Both the position numbers and the translations under genes were made by a program. The notes beneath the pieces are model-generated. The model made no database searches, was not told where the DNA came from, and saw nothing but the letters and a program-made list of their open reading frames with translations. Below, in pieces: positions 49,954-58,874 of a DNA stretch of 64,000 nucleotides (position 1 is its first letter; every line of letters begins with the position of its first letter). Source of the stretch: JBGAKG01 sp044224495 (GTDB lineage Bacteria; Myxococcota_A; Polyangia; Polyangiales; Polyangiaceae); contig JBGAKG010000011.1 in NCBI GenBank assembly GCA_044224495.1, positions 186,001 to 250,000 of the forward strand, read 5' to 3'.

Positions 49954-51774
49954 ATGCAGACCCCGGCCTCGGCCGACCCCCCGCAGCCTCCGAAGAAGAA
50001 GAGCGAGCGCCCTCCCCCGCCCACGCTCGTCGGCTCGGTGTTGTCCGGGCGCTACCGGCTCGAGCGGATCCTCGGCGAGGGCGGGATGGGCGCGGTCTAC
50101 CTCGCCGAGCACACGCTCATGCGCAAGCGGCTCGCGGTGAAGGTGCTCCACCCCGAGCTCACGCGCGTGCCGGAGGTGCTCGCGCGCTTCGAGCGCGAGG
50201 CGATGGCAGCCGCCCACATCGAGCACCCCAACGTGGCCGCCGCCACGGACTTCGTCAAAGCCGAGGACGGCAGCTACTTCTTGGTCCTCGAGTACGTCGA
50301 GGGGCCGAGCCTGCGCGACGCGATCGCGAAGGGGCCGATGCCGCCGAAGCGCGCGGTCCACATCGCGACCCAGATCGTGTCGGCGCTCGCGCGCGCCCAC
50401 GGGCTCGGCATCGTCCACCGCGATCTCAAGCCCGAGAACGTGATCCTCGCCCCGCGGGACGACGATGCCGACTTCGTGAAGGTGCTCGACTTCGGCATCG
50501 CCCGCGTGCCGATGGGCGATGACGGAACGCCCGGCTCGTCGCTGACGAAGGCCGGCATGGTCTACGGCACCCCCGAGTACATGGCGCCCGAGCAGGCGCT
50601 CGGCCAACCCGTCGACGGGCGCGCCGATCTCTACGCCGTCGGCGTGATGCTCTTCGAGATGCTCTCGGGGCGGCGCCCCTTCGACGACGAGAGCAAGGTG
50701 AAGCTGCTCGGCAAGCACCTCACCGCGCCGATCCCCTCGGTCCGCGAGAAGGCGCCCGTATCGCCCGAGCTCGACGCGGTCGTCGTGAAGCTGCTCTCGA
50801 AGGACGCCGGCGATCGCTACGCGGACGCGAAGGATCTCATCGCCGCGCTCGGCGCGGTCCCGCTCGACGGCACGCCGGCGCCACCGCCGTCGCGCGGGTC
50901 GCTGTCGGGGGCCTCGGCGACGATCGCGTCGATCCCGACGCCGCTGCGCACGCTCGCGAACGAAGCGCAGCAGATGTCGCCGCGCTTCCTCGCCATCGCG
51001 GGCGGCTCGCTGGCAGCGCTGCTGGGGCTGGTCGTCGTCATCGCGCTCGTGGTCCGCGCGAAGTCGGGCGGGACGACCTCGGCCGACGCCGGGACGAGCG
51101 GCGCCGCCGCCAGCGCGGTCGCATCGGCCGCTGCGGTCGACGATCTGCGGAAGGCCGACGCGCTCGTGCAGAGCGGCGATCGCGAGCACGCGCTCGCCAT
51201 CCTCGAGGGCCTCCAGGCCAAGGACCCGAAGCGCCCCGACGTCGCCCATCGTCTATTTGCACTCTACAACGAGCGCGGCGACGACAAAGTAGCGATGGCC
51301 CAAGCCAGCGTCTGGCTCGACGGCGACCCGTCCGCGAAGGGCGACGACGTCCTGGTCGCGGCCGCCAAGCGCGCGGCGACCGGCAAGGAAGCGCCCGACG
51401 CCGCCATCACGATCCTCGAGCAGTGCGGGCCGAAGGGGATCGACGCGCTGTACGATCTCGCGTACGCGAGCAGCGCCCCTGCGGCCGCGGCGCGCGCGCA
51501 GAAGTCGCTCGCGAAGAAGGAAGTGCGGGAGGCCGCGTCGCCCCCGGTCCAGGTCCTGCTCGAGCTCCGTCGCGCGGGGACCTGCGACCAGAAGCACGCC
51601 GCGGTCGTCCACGCAGAGACCGCTGGGGACGAGCGCGCGCTCACGCTCATGGCGCCGCTCGGGGCGACGCGCGGCTGCGGGTTCGCCGGGTTCAAGGACT
51701 GCTTTCCCTGCTTGCGCGACGGCTCGCTGACCAAGGCGCAAACCGCGATCAAGGCGCGCGCGAAGGCGCCCTGA
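49954..51774 (+). CDS. Transmembrane Ser/Thr protein kinase with C-terminal TPR-like domain
   Basis: The 606-residue protein has a Pro/Lys-rich head and a complete kinase domain (34-300): GEGGMGAVY (41-49), Lys 63, HRDLKPEN (155-162), DFG 179-181 and GTPEYMAPEQ. A linker, one TM helix (about 346-368) and an extracytoplasmic domain of TPR-like helices (DDLRKADALVQSGDREHALAILEGL; given in part) follow. The end has a Cys cluster (TRGCGFAGFKDCFPCLRDG). The outer domain probably senses or binds a partner. Its gene follows a beta-barrel gene by 21 bases. Confidence 0.93.
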   Translation: MQTPASADPPQPPKKKSERPPPPTLVGSVLSGRYRLERILGEGGMGAVYLAEHTLMRKRLAVKVLHPELTRVPEVLARFEREAMAAAHIEHPNVAAATDFVKAEDGSYFLVLEYVEGPSLRDAIAKGPMPPKRAVHIATQIVSALARAHGLGIVHRDLKPENVILAPRDDDADFVKVLDFGIARVPMGDDGTPGSSLTKAGMVYGTPEYMAPEQALGQPVDGRADLYAVGVMLFEMLSGRRPFDDESKVKLLGKHLTAPIPSVREKAPVSPELDAVVVKLLSKDAGDRYADAKDLIAALGAVPLDGTPAPPPSRGSLSGASATIASIPTPLRTLANEAQQMSPRFLAIAGGSLAALLGLVVVIALVVRAKSGGTTSADAGTSGAAASAVASAAAVDDLRKADALVQSGDREHALAILEGLQAKDPKRPDVAHRLFALYNERGDDKVAMAQASVWLDGDPSAKGDDVLVAAAKRAATGKEAPDAAITILEQCGPKGIDALYDLAYASSAPAAAARAQKSLAKKEVREAASPPVQVLLELRRAGTCDQKHAAVVHAETAGDERALTLMAPLGATRGCGFAGFKDCFPCLRDGSLTKAQTAIKARAKAP

Positions 51775-51781
51775 GCCGCCT

Positions 51782-52747
51782 TCAGCTGCCGAGGAAGCGC
51801 TCTCGGTTCGCGCCCACGAACGCGACGTAGTCCTCGCTCGGCAGGTTCGGCGCGATCTCGCCCGAGGCCACGCACGCCTCGAGCTTCTTCTTGATCTCGC
51901 CCACGAGCCGCGACGGCGGCAGCGCGAACGCCTTCATGATCGCATCGCCCACGCCGGTCGGGAGCGGCGGGACCTTCGCGTCTTCCGCCTGGATCGTGCG
52001 GATGCGCTCCGCGAGCTCGCTGATCTGCGAGAGCCCCTTCTTCTTCTTCTCGGGGCGCTTGGTCGTGATGTCGGCGCGCGCCAGGCACAGCAGATCGTCG
52101 AGGTGATCGCCCAACTCGCGCGCGAAGCGGCGCACCGCGCTGTCGGTCCAGCTCGGCTCGTATTGGTTCGCGCGCAGGTGATGCAGGACGAGGAACCGCA
52201 CCGTCGACTGGAGCGCCGGCTCCGGCCCGAAGAGACCCATTCGCCGCTCGAGCTTGTCGAACATGCGCGCCCCGACCTCGGCGTGACCGAAGAAGTGCAC
52301 CTTCCCGTCGGGCGAGATGCTGCGCGTCTTCACCTTGCCGATGTCGTGGAAGAGCGACGCCCAGCGCACCTCGAGCCGCGGGACCGCCTGCCGCACGACC
52401 TGCTTCGTGTGCTTCCAGACGTCCTTGTGGCGCCACTCGCCGTCGCCGAAGCCGACCATCGCCTTCACCTCGGGGAAGAAGGCGTCCAGCGCACCGTTCG
52501 CGAGGAGGGCGTCCAGGCCCGCCTCGGGATCCGACCCCATCACCACCCGGTCGAGGCGGCTCCGCAGTGCCGCCGCGTCCAGCCGGGCCAGCTGTGCAAA
52601 ATCGTCACGCTCCGCGAAGAGGAGCAGCCCGCCGCCCGGCTCTCCGGGGAGAACCTCCGCCCGCTCCGCCACACGCGCCGCCTGCTCCAGCGCGTCCATG
52701 GCGCGGCTCGTGGGAGAACTGGATCGGGCTTCGAAGCTCGTGGTCAT
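51782..52747 (-). CDS. HD-domain protein, CCA-adding enzyme-like but lacking the transferase head
   Basis: This is a 321-residue protein. The middle (about 105-230) is an HD phosphohydrolase of the tRNA nucleotidyltransferase type: HKDVWKHTKQVV, ASLFHDIGKVKT (His-Asp), FFGHAEVGARM and VRFLVLHHLR. The N-terminal 100 residues are like the RNA-binding neck (LARLDAAALRSRLDRVVMGSDP, LLANGALDAFFPEV). The catalytic GxSxxDxD polymerase head is absent. It may act as a phosphatase or nuclease on RNA ends. ATG 52699 is an alternative start. Confidence 0.85.
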   Translation of the reverse strand: MTTSFEARSSSPTSRAMDALEQAARVAERAEVLPGEPGGGLLLFAERDDFAQLARLDAAALRSRLDRVVMGSDPEAGLDALLANGALDAFFPEVKAMVGFGDGEWRHKDVWKHTKQVVRQAVPRLEVRWASLFHDIGKVKTRSISPDGKVHFFGHAEVGARMFDKLERRMGLFGPEPALQSTVRFLVLHHLRANQYEPSWTDSAVRRFARELGDHLDDLLCLARADITTKRPEKKKKGLSQISELAERIRTIQAEDAKVPPLPTGVGDAIMKAFALPPSRLVGEIKKKLEACVASGEIAPNLPSEDYVAFVGANRERFLGS

Positions 52748-52804
52748 GTCGGGGGCGGGCGTCTATCATATCAGGACGTGCCGAGCACGCTCTTGGAGGG
52801 ATCG

Positions 52805-53419
52805 ATGCCGCATGACCACCGACGCAGCACCCCGACGATCATGACGTTGGCTCTCGCCGCGCTGGGCGCCGGCGCGATCGGTTGCGGCGGGGCGACCCCG
52901 TCCGATCTCTTCGGCACCCCACCCGACGCCAGCATCGACGTGCAGCCGATCGACGCCGGAAAAGACGTCCGCGCCGACGCGGACAAGCCCGACACCGGGC
53001 CGCCGCCGAGCCCGATCATCGCGTGCGGGCCGCCGATCAACCAGCCGCAAGCCAAGTGCGACGCGACCAAGAAGGAGTACTGCTGTCGCCGGGGCGACGC
53101 CGATCCCTTCAAGTACAACTGCGAGACCGATCCGACGTCCTGCAACGATCCCAACTCCGTCTCGATCCAGTGCTCGAGCAGCCAGAACTGCGCCGCGATC
53201 GGGCTCATCGGGAGCGTCTGCTGTGGGACGCTCGTCGGTACGGGCGGTGGCGGCAGCGTCATCGTCGGCACGCAGTGCACGTCGGTCTCGAACTGCACGT
53301 CCGGCGGCAGCGTCGGAAAGACGATCCTCTGCGATCCAGGGGCGCCGAACAATTGCCCCAACGGCGGAACCTGCAAGCTGAGCGCACAAACGATGCCCGG
53401 CTACTACCTCTGCATCTAG
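52805..53419 (+). CDS. Cys-rich lipoprotein, first of three tandem paralogues
   Basis: The 204-residue product has lipobox GAIGC, directly followed by GGATPSDLFGTPPDAS, the family signature. The head domain has about 14 cysteines (KEYCCRRGD, SSSQNC, SVCCGT, CTSVSNC, LPGYYLC-like end). ATG 52805 lies 4 bases after GGAGGG. The two next genes share the signature, spacing and the GYYxC end. Function unknown; probably disulfide-stabilised surface proteins. Confidence 0.82.
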   Translation: MPHDHRRSTPTIMTLALAALGAGAIGCGGATPSDLFGTPPDASIDVQPIDAGKDVRADADKPDTGPPPSPIIACGPPINQPQAKCDATKKEYCCRRGDADPFKYNCETDPTSCNDPNSVSIQCSSSQNCAAIGLIGSVCCGTLVGTGGGGSVIVGTQCTSVSNCTSGGSVGKTILCDPGAPNNCPNGGTCKLSAQTMPGYYLCI

Positions 53420-53464
53420 AACCCGTCGTTGCGGGGCGGCGTTCGGTGGGGCAAAATCCGCCGC

Positions 53465-54058
53465 ATGCGGTCCTTGCTTTGGCTGAGCGCAGTCGCGCTC
53501 GTGATGGTGGCTTGCGGCGGCGCGCGCGAGACGGATCTCCAGGGCACGCCGCCCGGGAACGACGCGAGCACCACGGTCGACACGGGGATCGATCCCGGTG
53601 AGGACGGGGGCACGAGCGAAGACGCCTCTCCCGGCGAAGACGTCGTCGTCATCGTCGATGCGAGCAAGCCGGACGTCGCGCCGCCCTACAAGGATCCGGG
53701 CATCTGGTGCGGCCAGAGCTTCTGCACGCCCAGCACGCAGTACTGCTGCAACGACAAAGACTTCCAACAGAACCCGACGTACGTGTGCCAGGCGACGAGC
53801 ACGATCGCCGGCTGCGTCCTCGGCGTGAAGGTCAGCTGCGACAGCCAGGCCGATTGTCCGTCGAGCCAGATCTGCTGCGGCGGTCTGCAGAACGGCTCCT
53901 ACGACGAGGTGTCGTGCAAGCCGACGTGCACCGGCGTCGTGAACTTCCGCAACCAGATCCGGTTCTGCGATCCGAAGGCACCGGTCGACGAGTGCAAGCA
54001 GCAGAACCAGCAGTGCAAGCTGAGCAACGCCCTCAAGGGCTACTACGTCTGTCAGTGA
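53465..54058 (+). CDS. Cys-rich lipoprotein, second of three tandem paralogues
   Basis: The 197-residue product has lipobox MVACG, the signature GGARETDLQGTPPGNDAST and a Cys-rich head: QYCCNDKD, CDSQADCPSSQICCGGL, CKPTC, and the end GYYVC. The ATG at 53465 begins the signal peptide. It lies 45 bases after the first paralogue and 11 before the third. Confidence 0.82.
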   Translation: MRSLLWLSAVALVMVACGGARETDLQGTPPGNDASTTVDTGIDPGEDGGTSEDASPGEDVVVIVDASKPDVAPPYKDPGIWCGQSFCTPSTQYCCNDKDFQQNPTYVCQATSTIAGCVLGVKVSCDSQADCPSSQICCGGLQNGSYDEVSCKPTCTGVVNFRNQIRFCDPKAPVDECKQQNQQCKLSNALKGYYVCQ

Positions 54059-54069
54059 AGGAGCCCCCG

Positions 54070-54693
54070 ATGCGCGCGCACTTCCTTGGCCCGATCGCAA
54101 TCATGGCCGCGGCGCTCGTCGCTTGCGGCGGCGCGACCGAGAGCGATCTCTTCGGCACGCCCAACGGCTCGTCCGGCAACGACGCATCGACCACGAAGGA
54201 CGCCACGTCCGGGAACGACGGCGGCGTCACTCCCGACGATGCCACCGTGACGCTCGACGCGACACCGATCATCGACGCGACGCCGCTCCCCGACGTCAGC
54301 GTGATCGACTCCGGCCCGACGGACCCCGGCACGCTCTGCTTCACGCCCTCGCAGACCTTCTGCAAGAACGAGAGCGAGCTCTGCTGCATCAAGCAGCAAG
54401 GGTCCACGTGCATCGCGTCGAACACGGCGAGCTCGTGCGTGACGACGAAGATGTTCTGCGACAACAGCGACTCCTGCAAACAAGGCGAGGTCTGCTGCGG
54501 CTCGATCATCAACAACGGGCAGGGCAACTTCTACACGGAGATCAAGTGCAGCGCGTCGTGCAACGTCACGGCGCAGCAGATCCCCGGCCAACGCCGCTTC
54601 TGCAACCCCGCACACAACCCGGATGACTGCGCCGTGCACGGGCTGACGTGCAAGCAGAGCGGGCTCCTGCCCGGCTACTACATCTGCCAGTGA
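54070..54693 (+). CDS. Cys-rich lipoprotein, third of three tandem paralogues
   Basis: The 207-residue product has lipobox LVACG, GGATESDLFGTPNGS and a Cys-rich head: ELCCIKQQGSTC, CDNSDSCKQGEVCCGS, CSASCN, and the end GYYIC. A good AAGGAG site stands 6 bases before ATG 54070. It is closest to the second copy in the NDASTTxD spacer and to the first in SDLFGTP, so the array has probably mixed by recombination or repeated duplication. Confidence 0.85.
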   Translation: MRAHFLGPIAIMAAALVACGGATESDLFGTPNGSSGNDASTTKDATSGNDGGVTPDDATVTLDATPIIDATPLPDVSVIDSGPTDPGTLCFTPSQTFCKNESELCCIKQQGSTCIASNTASSCVTTKMFCDNSDSCKQGEVCCGSIINNGQGNFYTEIKCSASCNVTAQQIPGQRRFCNPAHNPDDCAVHGLTCKQSGLLPGYYICQ

Positions 54694-54700
54694 GCCACGG

Positions 54701-55558
54701 TCACTTCTGCGCCGCGAGCTCGGCGATCTCGGTCGTGGTCAGTCCGCGGTTGTAGATCCGCACGTCGTCGAGGCGCCCGGCGAAGAAGTTCTGGTTGTCG
54801 CCCGAGCAGCCGGCGCGGAGCGTGACCGAGTCCTTGGCGAACGGAACCGACGGCGCGGGGAGCGTCCCCCGCTGCACGCCGTCGAGGAAGACCCGGAGCC
54901 CACCGGACGGCTGATACTGCATGAAGACGTGATGGACCTCGCCCGCCGCCACCGCCGCGGGCTGCGAGCTCGCCGTGGCCGTCCCTCCATCGCCGTTGGG
55001 CATCGACAGGACGAACCGCGTCGGGCTCAGCTCGACCGAAGCGCGCCACCCGAGCGCGGCGGGGTTCTGCGTCTTGCCCAGGAGGAAGTAGCGCGGCCAC
55101 GTCGTGCTGACCGTCGCGATCGTGGCGAAGAAGGCGACGGCGAAGGGCCCGGTGCCGTCGAAGTCGAGCGTCGCCACGGCCGGGAACACGATGCACGTCC
55201 CCTTGCCGTCGAGGTCGAGCGCTCCACCGCCGATCCCTCCGCCCGCCCACGACGCGGTGCCGTTCACGACCGCGTCGTAGCCGTTGCCCGAGCAGTCGTG
55301 GGCGACCGCTCCGCTCGTCTCGTCGAGCGGGTACCACGCCACGAGCCCGTTCGTGACGATCGCCGACTTCGGACACGACGAGCCGCCGTCCGCTGTCACG
55401 AGCGCGTCGACCGCGACGTCCGCCGCAGCGGCATCGGGCGCGCCGCCGCCGAGGCCATCGAGCGTCGGGAGCAGGCAAGCGACGAGCGGGGCCACGACCA
55501 CCGCGGCGACCGCAGCGGTCCGCACGAGCTGCGCGGTGCCCCACCCGTCCGAGCTCAC
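54701..55558 (-). CDS. Lipoprotein-like LamG (concanavalin-fold) domain protein
   Basis: The 285-residue product starts at GTG 55558, overlapping the adenosine deaminase stop by GTGA. A hydrophobic signal with a Cys (PLVACLL) and an Ala/Asp spacer lead into a LamG/Laminin_G_3 domain: GLVAWYPLDETSGAVAHDCSG, then HHVFMQYQPSGGLRVFLDG and DDVRIYNRGLTTTEIAEL. Such domains bind glycans or proteins on the surface. An operon with a cytosolic nucleoside enzyme is unexpected. Confidence 0.85.
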   Translation of the reverse strand: MSSDGWGTAQLVRTAAVAAVVVAPLVACLLPTLDGLGGGAPDAAAADVAVDALVTADGGSSCPKSAIVTNGLVAWYPLDETSGAVAHDCSGNGYDAVVNGTASWAGGGIGGGALDLDGKGTCIVFPAVATLDFDGTGPFAVAFFATIATVSTTWPRYFLLGKTQNPAALGWRASVELSPTRFVLSMPNGDGGTATASSQPAAVAAGEVHHVFMQYQPSGGLRVFLDGVQRGTLPAPSVPFAKDSVTLRAGCSGDNQNFFAGRLDDVRIYNRGLTTTEIAELAAQK

Positions 55559-56664
55559 GCCACCCGCGCCGTCTCTTTCGGGGCGATCGACGAGGTGCTC
55601 GCGCGTTCCATCTCCGGGAGCGACTCCTCGCTGAAGTTGCGGAGCTCCTCCGACACGGAGCGCAGGTACTGCTGCTTCACGTGGAACGGCAGGAACGCGC
55701 TCTTGAAGCCGCTCAGGATGATCTGCTTGAGATCCGAAAGGCCCAGGCCCATCTGCGTGTGGCACAGCCAGAGCTCCTTCGAGACCGACGTGTCGGTCAC
55801 GAGCCGGTTGTCGGTGTTGACCGTCACGCGCAGGCCGAGGTTCACGTAGAGCTTCAGCGGGTGGCTCGAGAGATCGCGCACCGCGTTCGTCTGCACGTTC
55901 GACGACGGGCAGCACTCGAGCGGGATGCGGTGGTCGTTCACGTAGTGGAGGAGATCGCCGTTCTCGCGGAGCCGGCAGCCGTGACCGATGCGGTGCGCAC
56001 CGCAGGTGTGGACCGCCTGCGCGATCGACTCGGGGCCGTACGCCTCGCCGGCGTGGATGGTGACGTTGATGTTGTTGTCGCGGACGAGCTGGAACGCGGC
56101 GCGGTGGTGCTTGGCCGGGTGATCGTACTCGGCACCTGCGAGGTCGAAGCCGACGACGCCGCGGTTCTTGTACGCGACGGCGAGCTCGGCCATCTCGAGC
56201 GAAGACTCGGGCGAGACGTTCCGGATGCCGCAGATGATGAGGTTCGACTCGATCCGGTGCTCCTTCTGCGCCGCGCGAAGGCCGGCGAGAACCGCCTCGA
56301 CCACGCGCGTGAGCGACAGCCCACGCCGGGTGTGGAGCATCGGGGCGTAACGCACCTCCATGTAGCGGACGTTCTCCTTCGCCGCGTCTTCGGCGAGCTC
56401 GTACGCGATCCGCGTGAGCGCATCCTCGGTCTGCATCACGCGAAGGGTCACGTCGAACGCCTTCAGGTACTCCACGAGCGAACCGCAGTTCTTGCCGAGG
56501 TTCATTGCCAGGCGGAGGCCCGCTTCGTCGTTCGCGGGCAACTCGACGCGCTGCCGTTCGGCGAGCTCGAGGATGGTGCGGAGCCTGAGCGAACCGTCCA
56601 GGTGGACGTGCAGGTCCGTCTTGGGGAGCTTTTCGACCAGCTCCAGGGGAATCGACTTTGCCAT
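55555..56664 (-). CDS. add: Adenosine deaminase
   Basis: The 369-residue protein has the full active site: zinc ligands in KTDLHVHLDGSL, the HAGE motif (VTIHAGEAYGPESIAQ), GAHRIGHGCRL, and CPSSNVQTNA. TVNTDNRLVTDTSVSKE has the DN where DD is usual in ADA (Asp ligand and Asn instead of the second Asp), as in some adenosine/adenine deaminase relatives. It converts adenosine to inosine plus ammonia in purine salvage. ATG 56679 is an alternative start. Overlaps the LamG gene by GTGA and diverges from an AraC-type gene. Confidence 0.92.
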   Translation of the reverse strand: MAKSIPLELVEKLPKTDLHVHLDGSLRLRTILELAERQRVELPANDEAGLRLAMNLGKNCGSLVEYLKAFDVTLRVMQTEDALTRIAYELAEDAAKENVRYMEVRYAPMLHTRRGLSLTRVVEAVLAGLRAAQKEHRIESNLIICGIRNVSPESSLEMAELAVAYKNRGVVGFDLAGAEYDHPAKHHRAAFQLVRDNNINVTIHAGEAYGPESIAQAVHTCGAHRIGHGCRLRENGDLLHYVNDHRIPLECCPSSNVQTNAVRDLSSHPLKLYVNLGLRVTVNTDNRLVTDTSVSKELWLCHTQMGLGLSDLKQIILSGFKSAFLPFHVKQQYLRSVSEELRNFSEESLPEMERASTSSIAPKETARVA

Positions 56665-56687
56665 GGCAAAGCGTACCATGATTCAGC

Positions 56688-57593
56688 GTGATTCGGTCGC
56701 ATCGGCTCGTACACGCACCCCGGTTGGGTGCGTACCTGACGACACATGCGCTGGTGCACCCGCGCCTGCGCCTTCATGCCGTGCGCAACGCGAACGTCGT
56801 CTCCGAGGACGCGCTGCTCCTCCGCGCGTTCCACCGCGCGGGTGCGATCGGGCGCCCCATCGTCACGCTCGTGCTCGACGGGATCGGCACGGTCCGCGCC
56901 TACGACCACGAGGCCCGCGCGGGTGCGGGGGACCTCCTGGCGATGGACTACAAGGGCGCGATCTCGATGCGGCAGGAAGGGGCGCGCTACGAAGCGCTCG
57001 CGTTCGAGTGGGATCCGGAGCTGCTCGGTCCGCGCCCGAAGGCCTTCCACCAATGCCGCCTCTCGAGCGCCGTCGTCGCGCGCGCGCGCTCCCTCTGGAC
57101 CGCGCTCGTGAACGATCAAGCCACGCCGGAGGAGATCGTGACGGAGGTCGTGAAGCTCTTGGCCGAAGGCGGCGTCGCGCTCCGCGTGCCGACGGCGGAC
57201 GAGCTCGACGATCCGGTCCTCCCGAGCACGGCGCGGATGGCGCGGGCGCTCGATCTCGCGCTCTCGAACCTCGAAGGGCAGCCGATGACGGCCGACCTCG
57301 AGAAGCTGCTCGGGCTCTCGGCGCGTCAGGTCAACCGACTCGTCCAGGCGTTCAACGCACGCTACGGCTTCAACTCGGTCGGCTGGCGCGACACGCGCAA
57401 CCGGCGTCGCCTGATGATGGGCGCGACCTTCATGACCGCGCCGTCCGCGACGGTCGCGCAAGTCGCCAAGATCGTCGGCTACCGGTCGCCGACGGCGTTC
57501 GCCCGTGCCCTCGCGGACGCGGGGCTCCCTCCGCCGCGCGCCATCCCGGACGTCGTGCGCGAGCTCGCCGCTCCGCAGCGGCTGAGCGCCTGA
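56688..57593 (+). CDS. AraC-family-like regulator
   Basis: The 301-residue product starts at GTG 56688. The C-terminal 110 residues (from about 195) form two HTH units: DLEKLLGLSARQVNRLVQAF with FNSVGWRDTRNRRR, and AQVAKIVGYRSPTAFARALAD, as in AraC/XylS regulators, though the usual GxSPxxF is altered. The N-terminal part resembles a cupin-like sensor (DGIGTVRAYDHEARAGAGDLLAM). Divergent from adenosine deaminase by 23 bases and followed by a second AraC gene after one base. Confidence 0.85.
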   Translation: MIRSHRLVHAPRLGAYLTTHALVHPRLRLHAVRNANVVSEDALLLRAFHRAGAIGRPIVTLVLDGIGTVRAYDHEARAGAGDLLAMDYKGAISMRQEGARYEALAFEWDPELLGPRPKAFHQCRLSSAVVARARSLWTALVNDQATPEEIVTEVVKLLAEGGVALRVPTADELDDPVLPSTARMARALDLALSNLEGQPMTADLEKLLGLSARQVNRLVQAFNARYGFNSVGWRDTRNRRRLMMGATFMTAPSATVAQVAKIVGYRSPTAFARALADAGLPPPRAIPDVVRELAAPQRLSA

Positions 57594-57594
57594 C

Positions 57595-58452
57595 GTGTAC
57601 CAACTTCGTCCCGTCGCGCCGGAGCTCCGGCCCTGGGTCGAGCACTACTGGTTCGTCACACCCGATGGGAACGCACCCGTCGAGCTCCGCGTCGACGTGT
57701 TCGTCGATGCGCGCGCCGATCTGATCTTCAACCTCGGCGCCCCCTACGTCCGCGAGATCATCGGCGGCCGGCGCGTGAAGCACGCGAAGTCCAACCTCGA
57801 CGCGCAGCGGCTCGTCCCGATCCGGATCGTGCAGCACGGGCTCGTGCGGACGACCGGCGTTCGCTTCCACCTCGGCGGGCTCGGTGCGTTCGGCCTGCGC
57901 GCGCTCCGGAGGTGGACGGATCGCACGCCTTCGCCCTCCTCCGTCTTCGGCGCGGGCGCGGCGAAGCTCGAGCGCGACCTCGCCCGCACGAAGGACCTCG
58001 ATCGGCAGGCGAAGCTCCTCGACGCGTTCTTCCTGGAGCGGCTCGCGGTCGGCGGCTCGTTCGCGACCTTCCGGCGCGCGCTCGATGCGCTCGTCCGCTC
58101 CGACGGCACTGCGACGGTGGAAGCCGTCGCCGCCGAGGCCGGGCTCGGCGTGCGGCACCTCGAGCGCGCCTTCGCCGAGCACTTGGGGATCGCCCCGAAG
58201 ACCACAGCGCGCGTGCTCCGCTTCCAGCGCGCGCTCCGGATGCTCATGCGCGATCCGGGGTGCACCCTCGCCGACGTCGCGGCGACGGCGGGCTACTTCG
58301 ATCAGGCGCACTTCGTCCGCGACTTCAAGCGAATGACCGGCGGTGTCCCACGGGGGTACCGCGGGTACTACCCGCCCGAGGGCCCCGCGGACTTCGCCCC
58401 CAACGTCGTCGTGTTCGTACAAGACGCGAAGACGCGTCGCTCGCGAGGATGA
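57595..58452 (+). CDS. AraC-family regulator (DUF6597-like sensor)
   Basis: The 285-residue product starts at GTG 57595, one base after the upstream AraC stop. The N-terminal part (YQLRPVAPELRPWVEHYWFV, DLIFNLGAPY) is typical of the AraC group with a DUF6597-type sensor. The C-terminal AraC HTH pair has VEAVAAEAGLGVRHLERAFAEHLGI and LADVAATAGYFDQAHFVRDFKRMTG (in part). Two AraC regulators in tandem suggests a duplicated or joint control unit. The coding DNA contains a GTCCC-N5-GGTAC site at 58345. Confidence 0.9.
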   Translation: MYQLRPVAPELRPWVEHYWFVTPDGNAPVELRVDVFVDARADLIFNLGAPYVREIIGGRRVKHAKSNLDAQRLVPIRIVQHGLVRTTGVRFHLGGLGAFGLRALRRWTDRTPSPSSVFGAGAAKLERDLARTKDLDRQAKLLDAFFLERLAVGGSFATFRRALDALVRSDGTATVEAVAAEAGLGVRHLERAFAEHLGIAPKTTARVLRFQRALRMLMRDPGCTLADVAATAGYFDQAHFVRDFKRMTGGVPRGYRGYYPPEGPADFAPNVVVFVQDAKTRRSRG

Positions 58453-58456
58453 CCGC

Positions 58457-58873
58457 ATGGCGAAGCACTGGTCCGGCAAAGGCACGAAGGAAGACCCCTG
58501 GAAGCTGAAGACGCCGCCGCTCACGTCGGAGTACGTGATGTGGCGCGACGACGAGTCCGACCCGCCGCTCCTGATCTGCCAGGTCGGGAGCACCAAGCTC
58601 ACCTACCTGGCGCGCGCGCTCGACGACCTCCCCGCGATGCTGAAGAAGCACGGGGACTGGATGGTGCTCGGCGCCGCCGACGAGCAGAAGACGCCGGCCG
58701 AGGGAACGGTCGAGGCGTGGGGACGCGCGAAGTCGAACCCCGTCGGCGGCTTCTACGGGCAGAAGAAGGGCCTCCGGGGTCGCTTCGCGCTCTATGTCCC
58801 ACCGCTGCTCGAGGCGCTCGGCAAGGTCGAGCTCGAGCACGCGCCGAAGAACAACCGCGTCCGCGCGAAGTGA
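58457..58873 (+). CDS. Conserved small protein (possibly DUF6855)
   Basis: The 138-residue cytosolic protein has strongly conserved-looking blocks: HWSGKGTKEDPWKLKTPP, EYVMWRDDESDPP, GDWMVLGAADEQKTPAEGTVE, NPVGGFYGQKKGLRGRFALY and KNNRVRAK. This arrangement is recalled from a widespread uncharacterised family (DUF6855), not confirmed here. It begins 4 bases after the AraC gene, so it may be co-transcribed. Function unknown. Confidence 0.8.
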   Translation: MAKHWSGKGTKEDPWKLKTPPLTSEYVMWRDDESDPPLLICQVGSTKLTYLARALDDLPAMLKKHGDWMVLGAADEQKTPAEGTVEAWGRAKSNPVGGFYGQKKGLRGRFALYVPPLLEALGKVELEHAPKNNRVRAK

Positions 58874-58874
58874 C

